A DNA stretch of 64,000 nucleotides from Telmatactis stephensoni (lineage: Eukaryota; Cnidaria; Anthozoa; Actiniaria; Isophelliidae), in contig JALIZF010001815.1 of assembly GCA_029948255.1 (NCBI GenBank), positions 248,001 to 312,000 of the forward strand, given 5' to 3'. This document shows, piece after piece, positions 1 to 29,892 of the stretch. Numbering within the stretch: the first letter of the stretch is position 1; every line of letters begins with the position of its first letter. The position numbers were made by a program, and so were the translations under genes. A model generated the notes under the pieces. The model was not told where the DNA came from. It saw only the letters and a list, made by a program, of their open reading frames with translations, and did not search any database.

Positions 1-478
1 GACCAGACTGAGATGTAAGTACTACATCGTAACAATTGTTTCTATAAATATGTAAGGCGAGCATATTTAGCTAGAAGACTGGTACTCTGCGGGTGCTCTT
101 CATCATCATCGTCATCGTCGTCATCACCAGCGCCATTATCATCAGAATTATTAAAAGGCATATTACAGTAAATAAACTAAATTTCTAATACTTCTTCTAT
201 TACTAATGTTTACAGCACTCAAAACGAGTACACTGAGAAGGATTCCACGAAGACCTGTCACTCTTATAAGCCCAAAAGCCATGAAGCTGTTTAACGTCTC
301 TCCTCAAGAAAGAAAAGTAGCGGAAAGGATGGCGAAGAGGCTGGCACCTGTTTTCAGGAGAATTCTTCCGCGACTATCTTCTAAAATTGATCGGGCTCTT
401 GGATTTAATCATAAGATGATTACGAACCTCGCCAAGAGCAGTAAGATCAAGGACCGTATCACTGACATTTTCGGCTAA
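1..478 (+). CDS. 3' end of a tyrosinase-type gene (gene A), partial
   Basis: Two exons are visible: bases 1-14, ending at a GTAAGT donor, and 216-478, after a TTTACAG acceptor and ending in TAA. The junction is phase 1. The encoded tail is about 87 residues, very basic, with RRPVTL and SPKAMKLF near its start and DRITDIFG at the end. It is nearly the same as the last exon of the TSP1-tyrosinase gene at 28741-29003, and bases 1-14 match the end of that gene's preceding exon. I therefore read this as the C-terminus of a paralogous tyrosinase whose catalytic exons lie left of the window. The tail itself has no recognised domain. The intron carries a CAT/GTC microsatellite that was the insertion target in the paralogue. 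Confidence 0.7.
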
Positions 479-1399
479 CTGAATGTAGCTAGTAACATAA
501 ATATTAGAGAACGTCAGATCAGAGAGCGACTGCGACTTTAAATACACAAACACTGACCTTCTCAAAGTCATCGAAACAGTTTTGCAAAATGACTGGAAAA
601 GCTTGGGATTGGTGGGTGGGAGGGTGGGGTGGGGGGACTCCTATATATATACAAGAGTTTGGATGCTTGTCAGAAAATTTGGAAATGGCCCCTTAAAGGT
701 ACCATATCCAAGTGAGTATGGCAACACATGATTGTTACCTCTTAAAAGCACCAACTCAAAAACAATAAATGTAGTATTTTTTAATTTTAATAGTATTAAG
801 GATCGGACAGAATCTTTGAACACCTTCTCCTTGTTAAGTTTTAGATGGTATCTTACTTACTGATAAACAATCTAAAAGGTACCAGCGTAGTTTTCTGGTA
901 GTCCAGTAACATTTGAAACACCCTAAAAGGACGAATTTGACCCCGTCTCCGCCCATAATATATGGGAGACCCCATTGATTTGAGCCGTCTTTCAGTTATC
1001 TCTTAAATATTCCAGTGAATTCTACGTAGAAATCACGCAAGCGGTCGTAACTCGTACTTGTAATCTTAGTCGTTCTCCAATATGAAGTTTCTCAATAAAA
1101 ACCAATAAGTGAAATTGATAACTTCATTTATAATTAAGTAAATGTCTTAATTCAATATTGAAATTAGTCAATCATCATTTTTAAATAAGAAATAATTTTA
1201 AATAAAAACGTTAATTCACAAAAACTCAGTCCTTGATTCTTTTCTAAACTTTTAGATATGAAAGTGAGATGGGGACCATTATATTTAAACTGTTTAAATA
1301 ACTGTTTATTTAAGTGTCCAAGTATTCTAGCGCTTGCGCACTAATTGGGGGACGCTGTACTCTCACACACTACCTCTACATTAAGTATTTTGCAAATAA

Positions 1400-1600
1400 T
1401 CAATCGACTCACATGTTGATTTTTGCCGAGGGAGGAAAAACCGGAGAACCCGAAGAAAAAACCTTTGACATGGTAGAGAACAACACATCAAACTTGAAAC
1501 TCAATTCACATCCAGGCGCTCGAGCTGGGACTCGAACCCGGACCATAGCGCTGAAAGGCCAGCGCTCTAACCGCTCGGCCAACCATGCCATGCATTTTTT
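1400..1600 (-). mobile_element. tRNA-derived SINE, antisense (copy 1)
   Basis: On the minus strand a tRNA-like head with an A box (TGGCCGAGCGG) and a B box (GGTTCGAGTCC) sits at about 1515-1590, followed by a tail conserved with 29893-30105 and 33120-33262. The anticodon arm does not fold cleanly and the same tail follows every copy, so I call a SINE rather than a functional tRNA gene. Confidence 0.65.
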
Positions 1601-1654
1601 ATGCACTTGATAGCACGTACAAAGAATTACAAATCACTATTAATCACTATTAAT

Positions 1655-1816
1655 TACTATATTACTATATTACTATATTACTATATTACTATATTACTAT
1701 ATTACTATATTACTATATTACTATATTACTATATTACTATATTACTATATTACTATATTACTATATTACTATATTACTATATTACTATATTACTATATTA
1801 CTATATTACTATATTG
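1655..1816. repeat. (TATTACTA)n microsatellite
   Basis: An 8-bp unit is repeated almost perfectly about 20 times. It abuts the remaining part of the first gene B exon at 1820, so its expansion appears to have replaced the 5' half of that exon. Confidence 0.9.
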
Positions 1817-2007
1817 TAATTAAATTACAACTGTGTCCGTCAAAGAAAAGAATTCACTACAATGTCAAGACGTGAACGAAAACGATATGTGAAGGCTATC
1901 AAAACTCTGTCCAGTAATAAATATAGGTTAGTTTTGAAGTCTTCTATTGAAGTGGGATGCGGCTAGTTGACTATTTGATTGCTTTATTGATTGACTGATA
2001 AGCTTTT

Positions 2008-2562
2008 CACTGGAAAAAGTGATCAATTTCCATAGTATGTCAAAATCGTGTAAAAATCATGTAAAGATACCGTAAATTTCAATTTACATGATTGTTCCCC
2101 ATCTACAGGGTTTTGTGATTTTTGAGTTTTTTTACAGGATCTTCCTGATCTTGTAAAAATCCTGTAAAAAAACGAGATCTCACAAAGATAATGGAAAAAT
2201 CGTGTAAAAACAATGTAAAAGATCATGTAAATTTGATCAACAAAACCCTGTAAAATTCCTGTAAATGTTATAGACAAACCTTGTAAATTGAATATTACAT
2301 GGTTTTTTACATGGTTTTACATCTAGATTTGCATGATTTTACAGTAAATTTACAAACTTTTACTTTACATGATTTTTGCATTATTTCTGTTCTTGTGGCA
2401 TCATCTGTAATAAATTTACAGGGTCACTGAATATATGTAAATGCTAACTGACATGATTTTTTTCCATAGTATGTAAAATTCATGTAAATCAATTTACATG
2501 GTATGTAAATCGACATTTCCATGCTTTTTCCATACTATGGAAATCGAACATTTTTTCCAGTG
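2008..2562. mobile_element. MITE with CACTG termini, 3-bp TTT duplication
   Basis: Terminal inverted repeats of about 32 bp start CACTGGAAAAA and end with its complement; they differ at a few positions. Flanking TTT on both sides is a possible target duplication. The interior is a mesh of short ACATGATTTTTAC-like repeats with no coding capacity. CACTG ends with a short TSD suggest the CACTA/Chapaev group (inference). It lies in an intron of gene B. Confidence 0.6.
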
Positions 2563-2569
2563 TTTACAG

Positions 2570-2752
2570 GAGCAAAGATTGCACAGTTGTTTAGTGCGCG
2601 GTCTTCAGTGCGAGAGGTCCAAGTTCGATCTCCAGAGACTCCCTAGTTTCGATTTCTTGCCTTTCCGTGTAGCTTTGACTAGCTTTAAGTCCCTTAAAAC
2701 GGAACACTTATGGAGAGAGAGGGGTAAAGGGCGCACCTTCGACCGCTTGACA
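2570..2752 (+). mobile_element. tRNA-derived SINE, second family (copy 1)
   Basis: Contains a B-box-like AGTTCGATC and matches 32040-32440 across its length (TTAGTGCGCGG near the start, CCCTTAAAACGG in the body, GCGCACC near the 3' end). Its 3' end abuts or overlaps the broken start of gene B's tyrosinase exon, so its insertion may have removed the exon's 5' end and acceptor. Confidence 0.6.
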
Positions 2753-3274
2753 CATGGGACTTTTTGACATGGCATCGCCTTTATCTTCTTGAATTTGAAA
2801 ATCTGCTTCGACGAATCGATTGTCGAATCACTGTTCCTTACTGGTACTGGAGTGCTGCATCGGGAGACCCCTGGGGGAGTGAACCAGATGATCTTTGGTA
2901 TTCTGGAAGCAGCGGGTTTGGAGGAAATGGCGATCCAAACTATAGTATCAGTACTGGACCATTTTCTGGGAACTGGAAACCCGTACCTTCAGTCAGGCCA
3001 AGATGCAACCGAAGAAGATTCAATGGACACCCTCCAGATTCTATTGCCATCTTGGAATTGCTAGAATATACACCAGAAAATTTCACTGACTTCGAGATGA
3101 CTCTTCGTGTTATGTTCCATAACACTGTCCATTGCTTGATTGGTGGAGTGATGTGCTCTATAGATTCCTCGGCTGCACCGGAGTTTTTCTTACATCACGC
3201 CTTTGTTGATAAGGTAAGGAGGATTACTCCCTGAATTTTCACACAAACGGAAATTAAGACTCTCTTCAAATGAC

Positions 3275-3595
3275 ACCTTTCTATAACAACCATCTTTCTA
3301 ACATGATAATCTCTTGAATGCATGGCCAACTCTCTACAATAGGATTACCTCTCTACAAGGCCACCTTTCTGCTATCAAATCGCCTCTCTTGAATGAATAT
3401 CCTCTCTACAATGATCACCTCTCTACAATGACCGCTTTTGTACATTAATTACCACCTCTCTACAATGACCGCTTTTGTACAATTACCACCTCTCTACAAT
3501 GACCGCTTTTTTTTTACAATTACTACGTACCTTTCTACAATGATCAACTCTTTACAATGACCGCCTCTTTATAACGAGGACCTCTCTCCAGCGGT
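3275..3595 (+). repeat. Imperfect minisatellite in gene B intron
   Basis: Variants of CTCTCTACAATGACCGC recur about every 15 to 45 bases through the intron between 3214 and 3646. No coding sign. Confidence 0.6.
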
Positions 3596-4737
3596 CAATT
3601 TATCCAATAGTGTACGTTGTAATGATTAGTCATTTTTGTCTTTCAGATTTGGGCAGATTGGCAGAACAAGAGCGAGAAACACAAGTATTGCTATTTCCAA
3701 GAGTTAACCGATCCTCTTCTAGCTGGAACTGGTGGTCTACTCCCAAAAGTTGCGGTGGATAACAACAACCTGTTTGGAAATGTGCGAGTAGATTATTTGG
3801 ACATCAATGACACAGAGATAAGATCTCTTAAAAAACGCTTAAAGAGTAAGTGCTAGGAATATTTTTAGATACAAAGTTGACACAGTCTCTTGATTGAAAG
3901 CAAACGGTTGAATCCGTCTCCCTTGAAAATAGGATCTGATCACCGTGAGGGTTTTGAATAGGTTTTAGGCGCAATGTGAAGAATAGGTATGACAGGAATT
4001 TCCTCCGACTCTATTGTATTAACATTACATTTGCTTTATATAGGACTCAGTCATAAGAAGCTTCGTGAACTCAAACGTAATGACTTTGACGACATCAATG
4101 AAGATTCCATGAGGCTTTTCAGAGTGAAACAGAAGGAAAAATAAAAGCTAGAGCACGTGGAAAGAGGTTTAGACCCGAAAACAGAAAAGATCGCCGAAAA
4201 ATGAGAAGTCGAAAAGGAAGAAGACTTGGTTTCGATAAAGAAGATTTGGAAGAAATTGAAAGAAAGGTCAGCAAGGCGAAGAATGCAGTTCAGGGAATGA
4301 GAATGAGGAGGTATAAAATTAACGGAAAGGGGAGACCTCGAAAAGTAAAATATGGAAAAGGAGAACGAAGACCAAAGGCTGGAAGTAGAAATACCCAAGC
4401 TCCATCAAAGGAAGCCACACCATCATTAAGTAGCTATGGAGGTACTGGTGCTGGAGAGGGTAACAATCATGCTACAACCCAAACACCTACCACATCATCA
4501 TCAAGTAGCTATGGAGGTGCTGGTGCTGGTGAGAGCAGCAACCAACCTCCATCCGAGGTAGCCACCACAGCATCATCCAGCAGCTATGGAGGTGCTGGTG
4601 CTGGAGAGAGCAACAACCAGGCTCCAACCGAAGCACCTACCACAGCCTCATCCAGTAGCTATGGAGGTGCTGGTGCTCCAGCTCCATCAGAGGCTCCTAG
4701 CCAAGTAGTTGATAGTGGCAATGTGGCATATTTCTAG

Positions 4738-7135
4738 AAAACACCGGTTTGAGCACGATTGTTTGCTTTAAAATAGACCAAACATTTAAGATGGAATATT
4801 GATACGTAAAATTGTGCGATATATTGAAGGAGAACTGAATGCTGAAGTTGACAATTTTTCTAACTCTTTTTAGGCTTACAAAAACAATTGAAGAAATTGT
4901 TATGACATATCGTGAAAGGTTTCGGAGTAATAGTTAGTTAAACATGCTGATGATTCTGTAGGCTTTGGCTGAATAACCGCGTTTGCAGTCATAAAGATAT
5001 CAGCGGTAATGAAATTATGATGTAGGTTTAGATCTTCAACGTCTTTGATACGTATTAGCATAGCTCGCTACAAATTTGAATATAGTTTTGCCAGTGTGAG
5101 ACGACCCATGCCACGGGTGAATTTCCAATGTATCTGAGTCAGATACTGATGGAAATCTGAATCACTGTAGCTATAATTGGGCTTTTCCAGTTGGTGAACA
5201 AATTTTGGCAATCCAAATTGTACGAAAATTTCATCCCTTGGAAACTGATGCAAACTAAAGTATATTTTTGCCGTTTTGGAATTATTTGAATACCGAAGGC
5301 CGCGCAATACCCCACTTTGAAACATCAGCTTGTCCATCTTCGCAAGCGTGCGTATCTTATCAAGTCGTAACATTGGTCATAATTTTTTTCATTTGCCGCT
5401 GACATCTAATTTTTGAGCCGTCGATCATTTAAGATGCATCATAGGGCTTCTCGGAAAGTTTTTTTTTGCGTTTTGCCTGAATGCACTGGAGCAATTTGCT
5501 CTATGAATCTTTAGATTTAAAAAGGTTATATTCAGCATTTATTTCTCCTTTAAGAAGAAGTTTTTCGGCATTCTAGATTGCGCACATTAATTAAACCAAT
5601 TCACAGACAGACATTAAATCACATCATAAGATTTGACGGTCAATATATCATAACCAACAAAAAGGTACTATGCATTCTTGAATAATCTTAATTTTACTCC
5701 TTTTCATAGATTTATTGTCAGAAAAAAATTCTAATTTTTATTTAGTTCGTTAACAATTCTATGGGAAACATTAACATGATTATCTTAACTCCGCAGTTGT
5801 TCACATTCTAAACACTTGAATTAGAACCGAAATTAAAGATGATTTTGATTTTAAGACTATACCTAGACTTTGCGACGCCGAAAATAAGTCGTGCATTGAG
5901 CTGAAGTTCATTACTTTCTCTCATCAATCAACTAGATCATTCTCCAATCTTCTATTGATGTACATTTCATTATCTAGAATTAATCATATAGTCAAAACTG
6001 GAATACGAGCAATAAAGGTTGTTTTAATGATAAGGCTTAGTAATGGTCATTAAAATTTTAAAACGGACTTTCATTTGAAAAACCTAAGTGGTTCTATTTA
6101 TAGATATCCTTTGTTTTCCATTGTTTAAAAGTGCTACTTTGCATTATTTAGCTAGTACAATTTCATGGATTAAGTGCAATCACTCTAAGTGCGATCACTC
6201 TACTAACAAGCAAAAATAGAATACAAACACTAAAAGTGTGCAACATAAATAGACAGTACTAAATAGTGCTAAATTATGCAAATTCCTTTGTTTTCTAATT
6301 AATTAGTGCTATTTAGTTCCAAAAAGCGCAAAGTATTGCATACTTTTAGAGTACAAACACTAAAAATATGCAATACTTTGCACTATTTAGTACTAAATAG
6401 CACTAATTAAACTATACAAAACAAAATAATTTGCATGATTTAGCACTATTTAGTACTATTTATGTTGCACACTTTTAGTATTTGTACTCTAGTGTTTGTA
6501 CTCGATCTAGTACAAGATAACACTAATTAATAAACGGTAAACAAAGTTTTTTTGTACAATTTACTTCTGTGTAGCTATTAAGTTGTTCCATGGTTCTAGA
6601 GTGATCGCACTTAATCCGTTCAAAAGTACAAAATCTAAATAGTACTAAAAAGCTCAAAATCTTATGTTTCCCGTCGTTTAATTAGTCATACTTTGCAGTA
6701 TATAGTTAGCATTTTTGCATGGGTCAAATGCGATCACGCTATGTATCTGTGCTCTGTTAAACATGCATTACTTTTAAAAGCAAAAAGAGGCTGCTACAAC
6801 GAGCAGTCTCCGACTACCCATGTTTTACAAAGCATGCCGCACTTTTATCATGGGACTTACTATTTAATCGGAATATGAGAAGTTAAGAAAATCAGAGAAA
6901 TGAAATGAGACGTGGGTAGCAAACTGTTCTGTACACACTTTTAATTTGACATTGATGATTAATTGATCATTAGCAATATTTGCCTACTTATAATTAATTT
7001 AAAGATGAGAAGTAAAAACTTGCAGACAAATCAAAACTTCGGACATCTGCGAATATACTAGACCGATTCGTTGTATATATAATGAACATACCAACATAGA
7101 GCAACCGAACAGAGAAAATTTCCAAAGTTGTTCAG
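4738..7135. other. Gene-free AT-rich spacer with a TA-target foldback complex
   Basis: No gene is supported. At about 6165-6620 are inverted copies of AGTGATCGCACTTAA plus many short palindromic segments such as TAGTGCTATTTAG, which also form direct and inverted pairs inside. This is the same terminal motif as the elements at 35337, 35633 and 63630. The longest ORF (5068-5373, minus, 101 codons) has no recognisable domain or splice context. Confidence 0.55.
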
Positions 7136-7138
7136 TAA

Positions 7139-7439
7139 AGGCGCTGTACATGTTACACGTTGAAACGTTTCTCTTAAACTTGCCTCAGTCGCCGTTGCGA
7201 GACAAGTTTCACAACGCATTGCACCGTGTAACATGGTCATTTAGCTGAAACTTTCCCCGGGTCGGTTTCACGAGACGGTTTCACGAAAGGTAGGACTGCT
7301 TTCTACTCCTGCAACAGAAACGTGTGTCGTAAACAAGTTTCAGGACAAAATTTCAGCATGTAACACCCCTTATGAAACTCGTCTCTCACTGGCGATCAAG
7401 ACAAGTTTCAGATAAAAGTTTCAGCGTGTACCAGCGCCT
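7139..7439. mobile_element. PIF/Harbinger-type MITE, TAA target duplication
   Basis: Ends are AGGCGCTG at 7139 and its complement CAGCGCCT ending at 7439, each flanked by TAA. The inverted repeat continues imperfectly for about 25 bp (GTACA, ACACGTTGAAAC). The interior repeats AGTTTCA-type words. A 3-bp TAA/TTA duplication is typical of PIF/Harbinger elements. 301 bp, non-coding. Confidence 0.6.
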
Positions 7440-9600
7440 TAAAAACATTTTTTTCTTTCGTGGGATTAAAAACAATCCAATGAACTTGCATAGGAATCTG
7501 CACCAAGACAAATTAAGTACACATTAAATTCTAGTCGTTAGAAGAGTTTTTATTTGCAATAATTATTTTTTATTTTCTTAACTATTTGGCCGAAAGAGTT
7601 CAATGCAAAAGAACCTAAATCGAGAATCAATAAACAATAAATGAATAAATAATAAATAATGATAATAATGCATAAATGGTAGAGCAGACAAACTCGCGAG
7701 TTATTCTTTTACGAATTTTACATTGATAGTTTGTTTCAGCAATTTTGACCTTAGAAACTTTCGATTTAGTTCACTTTGCTCACTCATTTGACTTCGGCCT
7801 TCGTACTCAACAACTGATATAGATAGAGCCTTGGGGTTGTAAAGATACTGCTCTGTGATTCAAAGTTTTGATGACACCAACTAGTTTGTGGATATATAAG
7901 AGAGTGATGTGAACCGAAGTGCAAGTAATGGCTGTGCGAGTGGGTTTCTTATAGACCTCAGACGTTAGGATATTCCATTACAGCTGTTTTTCGTGACCAC
8001 CGCTCCACTGTCTAGGAAGGGAAACTTATTATCTCATTACATGTGCCTCGATTCGAGTTCCAGTAAGTGGTTATAACATCTTTATAGCTGCATTTTTCTT
8101 ATAACATTTATAATACTGTATTTATAAAAGTATTAAGACGTTATTAGCAGTACTAATCCAATATACACTCTATATTTATATTCCATTTCCTGTCAATCGA
8201 AATCATGTCTGAGACAACTGAATGGCTTAATGCAAAGTTTAAGAGGAAAGAGAGAGAAAAAAAGCAGCCAGCAGTACGTTCTAGATGTTATTATCTATTA
8301 TCCAAGAAGTAAACAAATGTAAAAGCATTCATCTTTACGGTATTGTGAGCTTTAGAAAAGTCTGAGGCTTAAGCGGCAATTGACATTTAGTAGATATCAT
8401 GAATGCGATCCATCTTTAATTTTTTGACGAATGAATAACTTTCGCTTTGTCATTATATTTATCATGAATCAATATTCATACGACTTCATCTCTTGCATGT
8501 AAGCGTCGTTGCTTTAATATTCAATCATTTATTAGGGTTACTCTGCAACAGCCAACGAAAAACACAGTTATTGTCTGCCGAGCGATTTAAAGAATCTATA
8601 TTAGTTCTAAGGCAACGCCCATAATAAGATTGCATTGGTAAAAATTTGCATCCACGAGACGCTAACTCGGGCTACAATTACTTCCAGCGCGACTTAATAT
8701 AAGGATCATTCTCTTAGAATTTTGCTTTTGTAAAACTTGAAGAACATCATACGTACGGTAGGATTAGTAATCCACTGCTCATTGTCTTCTAGCACGACAT
8801 GCAACACTGACCGAGTTTACGTGTGTTGATTCCAGTTCTGCTCGCGTGAAAAGAGTAACAGAGAGATTAGGCATCACGAAATAGAGAGATTAAGCATCAC
8901 GAAATAGAAAGATTAAGCAGGCATCACGAACACGGAAAACGGCAGAGAAGATAACACGATCTACTTTTTTCGACTGGCTTTGTGCGTCTGGCACCTCAAA
9001 CAAGATCAGTGGTGACTTTTGACGTTTACAGAAAACGTAAAATGACTCACCCTCGTGTTGAAACAGTAACGCCAGATGCGATAAAAGCAGGTCACGTGAT
9101 CCTCTCTGCCGTCTGCCGCTTCCCGTGTACGTGAAGCTTAAGTTGGCTAATGCTGATGTCTTTAAATTGCTGTATCGTAGTGATAACAAATTAACGTTTT
9201 TCTTTAGCTTTTGCAGAGTAAACCTGACTAAAAGACTAATTTACAGAGCAATGACAGGATGCAAGTCAAAGAAGTATGAACATCGATTTGTAATTATAAA
9301 TTTTGACATGCTCCGTGAGGCAAGACATACTATCTACAGTATATTCATAATGATGATTAGATTTCCGCAGCAAAATGTTCATTATGCTATCACCAACACC
9401 GCTTCCAACTCCATTTTACCAAGTTTCTGACGACACTTCCTGTTAATGCGCGAAAGTGAAAAGAACTTTCCTGCCTTGACCACAGCTAACCCAAGAAGTA
9501 GTGTGGATTCAAAGCATGCAACGGTTTTCAAGTGTTTGTCGTTTACGCTGTTTGCACATAGTGACGCACAGAAGAGTGATAAATTTTGAAAATTGCATTC
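7440..9600. other. Spacer without a supported gene
   Basis: Nothing firm. A TATA-like ATATATAAG near 7893, a GTAAGT near 8064 and a 35-codon ORF at 8205-8312 (starts MSETTEWLNAKFKRK) could be the front of a small gene, but no continuing exon was identified. A short tandem of about 24 bp (AGAGATTAAGCATCACGAAA) lies at 8852-8930. Confidence 0.4.
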
Positions 9601-9604
9601 AGTA

Positions 9605-10820
9605 GTTCTATTTTAGGGCTATTATTTAGGTCAAGGAAATTGTTAGCTAAAACTAAAACATTCTTATCATACTAGTTCTATATTAAATTAAAACGTGTTT
9701 AATTTAACTGTTATGTACACACGACAGGTTTATTTTATAGCAGTATTTTGTTTTCAAACTGTGACAAGAAAAACATAAAAACATGAAACTACACTATCCA
9801 TCTATGTTGCATTTTTAGATCTTTTTCCAGCCCCATACTTTTGTGCTAGCAATTCAACAATTTAGAAAATCTGAGTTTCCTTTCCACAATCGATCAGTTT
9901 CTTTCTGTGACTTTTAAAGTATCTTTAACAAATTATCTACCATAAAATTCTAGGTTTATCTACTCTTAAAACTGCCCCCAGGCTGATAAATACTTTAGAA
10001 CTATCATGCCCACTTTCACGCTTGCATTCAAAGCAATATAAATAGAACCAGGAAAACTGTTGTCCTATGCTTATCACTTGAAGACAAGAAAACGTGCGTG
10101 CTGGCTCTCAACAGATTTATTTGGCAAAGCAGAGTTAATAAGAGGGGACTTTTAACTCTGGGCAAAGCAATGAAGCAAGGCTTTTATATCTCAAAGAAAA
10201 AATGACAGAAAAAGAAGAAGAATGTGTTGTATATTTTGCATAACTAAGCAGCGTTTTCAAAATACGCAGTGAAAAGCTCCTCATCTTTTTACGAATACAC
10301 ACACATTACCGTTGAATCAATAGTAAGAGTAATTTTCCACTAATGACGTACCGTTTTCCTTTTTTACGTGAGGTTTTGTACCAGACTATCTTTCTGAACC
10401 CTTCCCCCAGGGCATAGTGCATATCGTGTATAGGTCATTAAGAGTTAGTGCTGTATAAATTAAAACTATGAATTTGTTCCTAAAAAGCTATAATTAGTTT
10501 AATTAAACTTTAGGACATAAATATTTGAAAAATTGGAGCTAAATAGTTAATTGTAGAATCAGAAAAAGAGGTAAGAATGAAAGAATTAGAGGTAAGAATT
10601 AAGAATGAAAGCAATTCCCATATTTCACCTTAGCTGTCAATCGATGTTGTTCTTGATCAGAGACCGCAGTTCCGTGGACTGTGTAATTGATTGCCAAATG
10701 AGCCGATTTCAAAGTGGGTGCAAAATGCCATAAAATTGCTGTCTTTAATAAATATCGAGTTCTTTATTGAAACTACTTTCAGAAGTTGGTGAAGTGTCTG
10801 AAGTCAACACACTGGTAAAG
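9605..10820 (+). promoter_or_regulatory. 5' module and non-coding first exon of gene D
   Basis: Patches here match the regions before genes E and F and an orphan region at 34.4-35.3 kb: GGTCA..AAAAT near 9630, the CAGGG-ATAGT and GTCATTAA words near 10408-10440, and the conserved block 10741-10820 ending ACACTGGTAAAG before GTAATA. The block ends at a splice donor in three of four copies, so I read it as a non-coding exon 1 ending at 10820. The start site is not determined. Confidence 0.5.
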
Positions 10821-11451
10821 GTAATAGTTAGCAAAAAGTATTATTAATTAATATATATATTGCTTGAATTATATCAACAACACAATATTAGAGAAAAATA
10901 ACATATTCTTAATTATACAAAAAAGGCATGATATCGATTTCCAGAGAGTTTGGATATATTATTGATTCTAGCTTACAATTTCCTGTATCGGGTTCCAATG
11001 CAATGTACTTAATATGTAATTTTAGAAAATACTTCTTTTAAATCTATTCCATTTTTTGCCTTTTAATTTAGTATTCGATCTATTCATTACTTTCTTCCTT
11101 ATTTTTTGTTGACGTTTTGGCGCGCGTGTGTATGTCGCTTTACGATCAATCAGCCCTCATAGCTGTTGTCGAGAAATCATTAGTTCTTGTTCTTTTATTT
11201 CGTTTGTTGTTGGTGTCTTTAATAAGTAACTGCCCAACATATTTCTCCAACTTATTCTTGGTCTTTTTCTAGTGCTTGTCACCAATTGCTTAATCTTTCT
11301 CACGTGTACTTTCTGTTCTTGTTCTCTTGGTTCTACTTCGTCTCTTCTTACCAGAAGTTTCGTGTTTTTGTTCTTGATTTGCATTTTTTCTTTTCACTCC
11401 TCCCCATGCAACTGATATACATTTGATTAAACTGCAGGTGTTAATGGCAAG

Positions 11452-29003
<17,552 letters not shown>

Positions 29004-29892
29004 CTGAATGTAGCTAGTAACATAAATATTAGAGAACGTCAGATCAGAGAGCGACTGCGACTTTGAATACACAAACATTGACCTTCTCAAATTCATCGAA
29101 ACAGTTTTGGAAAATGACCGGAAAGCTTGGGATGGATGGGTGGGAGGGTGGGGTGGGGGGACTCCTATATATATACAAGAGTGGGGATGCTTGTCAGAAA
29201 AATTTGGAAATGGCTCCTTAAAGGTACCAAGTGGGTATGGCAACACATGATTGTTACCCCTTAAAAGCACCAACTCAAAAACAATAAATGTAATATTTTT
29301 CAATTCTAATAGTATTAAGGATCGGACAGAATCTTTGAACACCTTCTCCTTGTTAAGTTTTTGATGGTATCTTACTTACTGACAAACAACCTAAAAGGTA
29401 CCAGCGTAGTTTTCTGGTAGTCCAGTAACATTTGAAACACCCTAAAAGGACGATTTTGACCCCGTTCCAGCCCATGATATATTGGAGACTCCCCTTGAAT
29501 TCGCGCCGTTTTTGTTTATCTCTAAAATATTCCAGTGAACTTTACTCGACGCAGAAATCATGCAAGCGGTCGTAACTCGTACTTGTAATCTTAGTCGTTC
29601 TCCAATATGAAGTTTCTCAATAAAAACCAATAAGTGAAATTGATAACTTCATTTATAATTAAGTAAATGTCTTAATTCAATATTGAAATTAGTCAATCAT
29701 CATTTTTAAATAAGAAATAATTTTAAATAAAAACGTTAATTCACAAAAACTCAGTCCTTGATTCTTTTCTAAACTTTCAAACATGAAAGTGAGAACTGTT
29801 TATTTAAGTGTCCAAGTATTCTAGCGCTTGCGCACTAATTGGGGGACACTGTACTCTCACACACACTACCTCTACATTCAGTATTTTGCAAA

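Larger units (their letters stand above)
1..1622 (+). repeat. Segmental duplication, copy 1 (gene A 3' end plus downstream flank)
   Basis: This stretch aligns continuously with 27407-30125: last splice donor, intron, last exon, 3' flank and an antisense SINE. Differences are scattered substitutions and small indels. The intron here lacks the 1120-bp element present in copy 2, so it preserves the empty site. Similarity stops near the start of the TATTACTA microsatellite. The non-coding flank 479-1400 shows no further gene. Confidence 0.85.
1820..4737 (+). pseudogene. Decayed tyrosinase copy with Ser/Tyr/Gly repeat tail (gene B)
   Basis: Four exon remnants line up with the tyrosinase part of the gene ending at 29003. 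Exon at about 1820-1926 codes RKEFTTMSRRERKRYVKAIK and ends in phase 2 at GTTAGT. Exon at about 2741-3213 keeps the third CuA histidine (LTWHR) and the CuB region (HNTVH, then FFLHHAFVDK). Exon 3647-3845 starts IWADWQ. Exon 4044-4737 holds the tail. Breaks: THGTF and LTWHR are in different frames across a T5 run near 2761, and the last exon meets TAA at 4142 after an A5 run while the other frame continues to 4737. The N-terminal CuA part is missing or overrun by a SINE, and no signal-peptide or TSP1 exons precede it. The tail is basic, then has four SSYGG-GAGE repeats. Either a pseudogene or a gene carrying homopolymer sequencing errors. Confidence 0.7.

Noticed and set aside
1515..1590. Functional tRNA gene on the minus strand
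   Set aside because: A and B boxes are present, but the anticodon arm is irregular and the same 3' tail follows each copy, as expected for a tRNA-derived SINE.
5068..5373. 101-codon minus-strand ORF
   Set aside because: No domain, start context or splice site that would support it; expected by chance in a spacer of this size.
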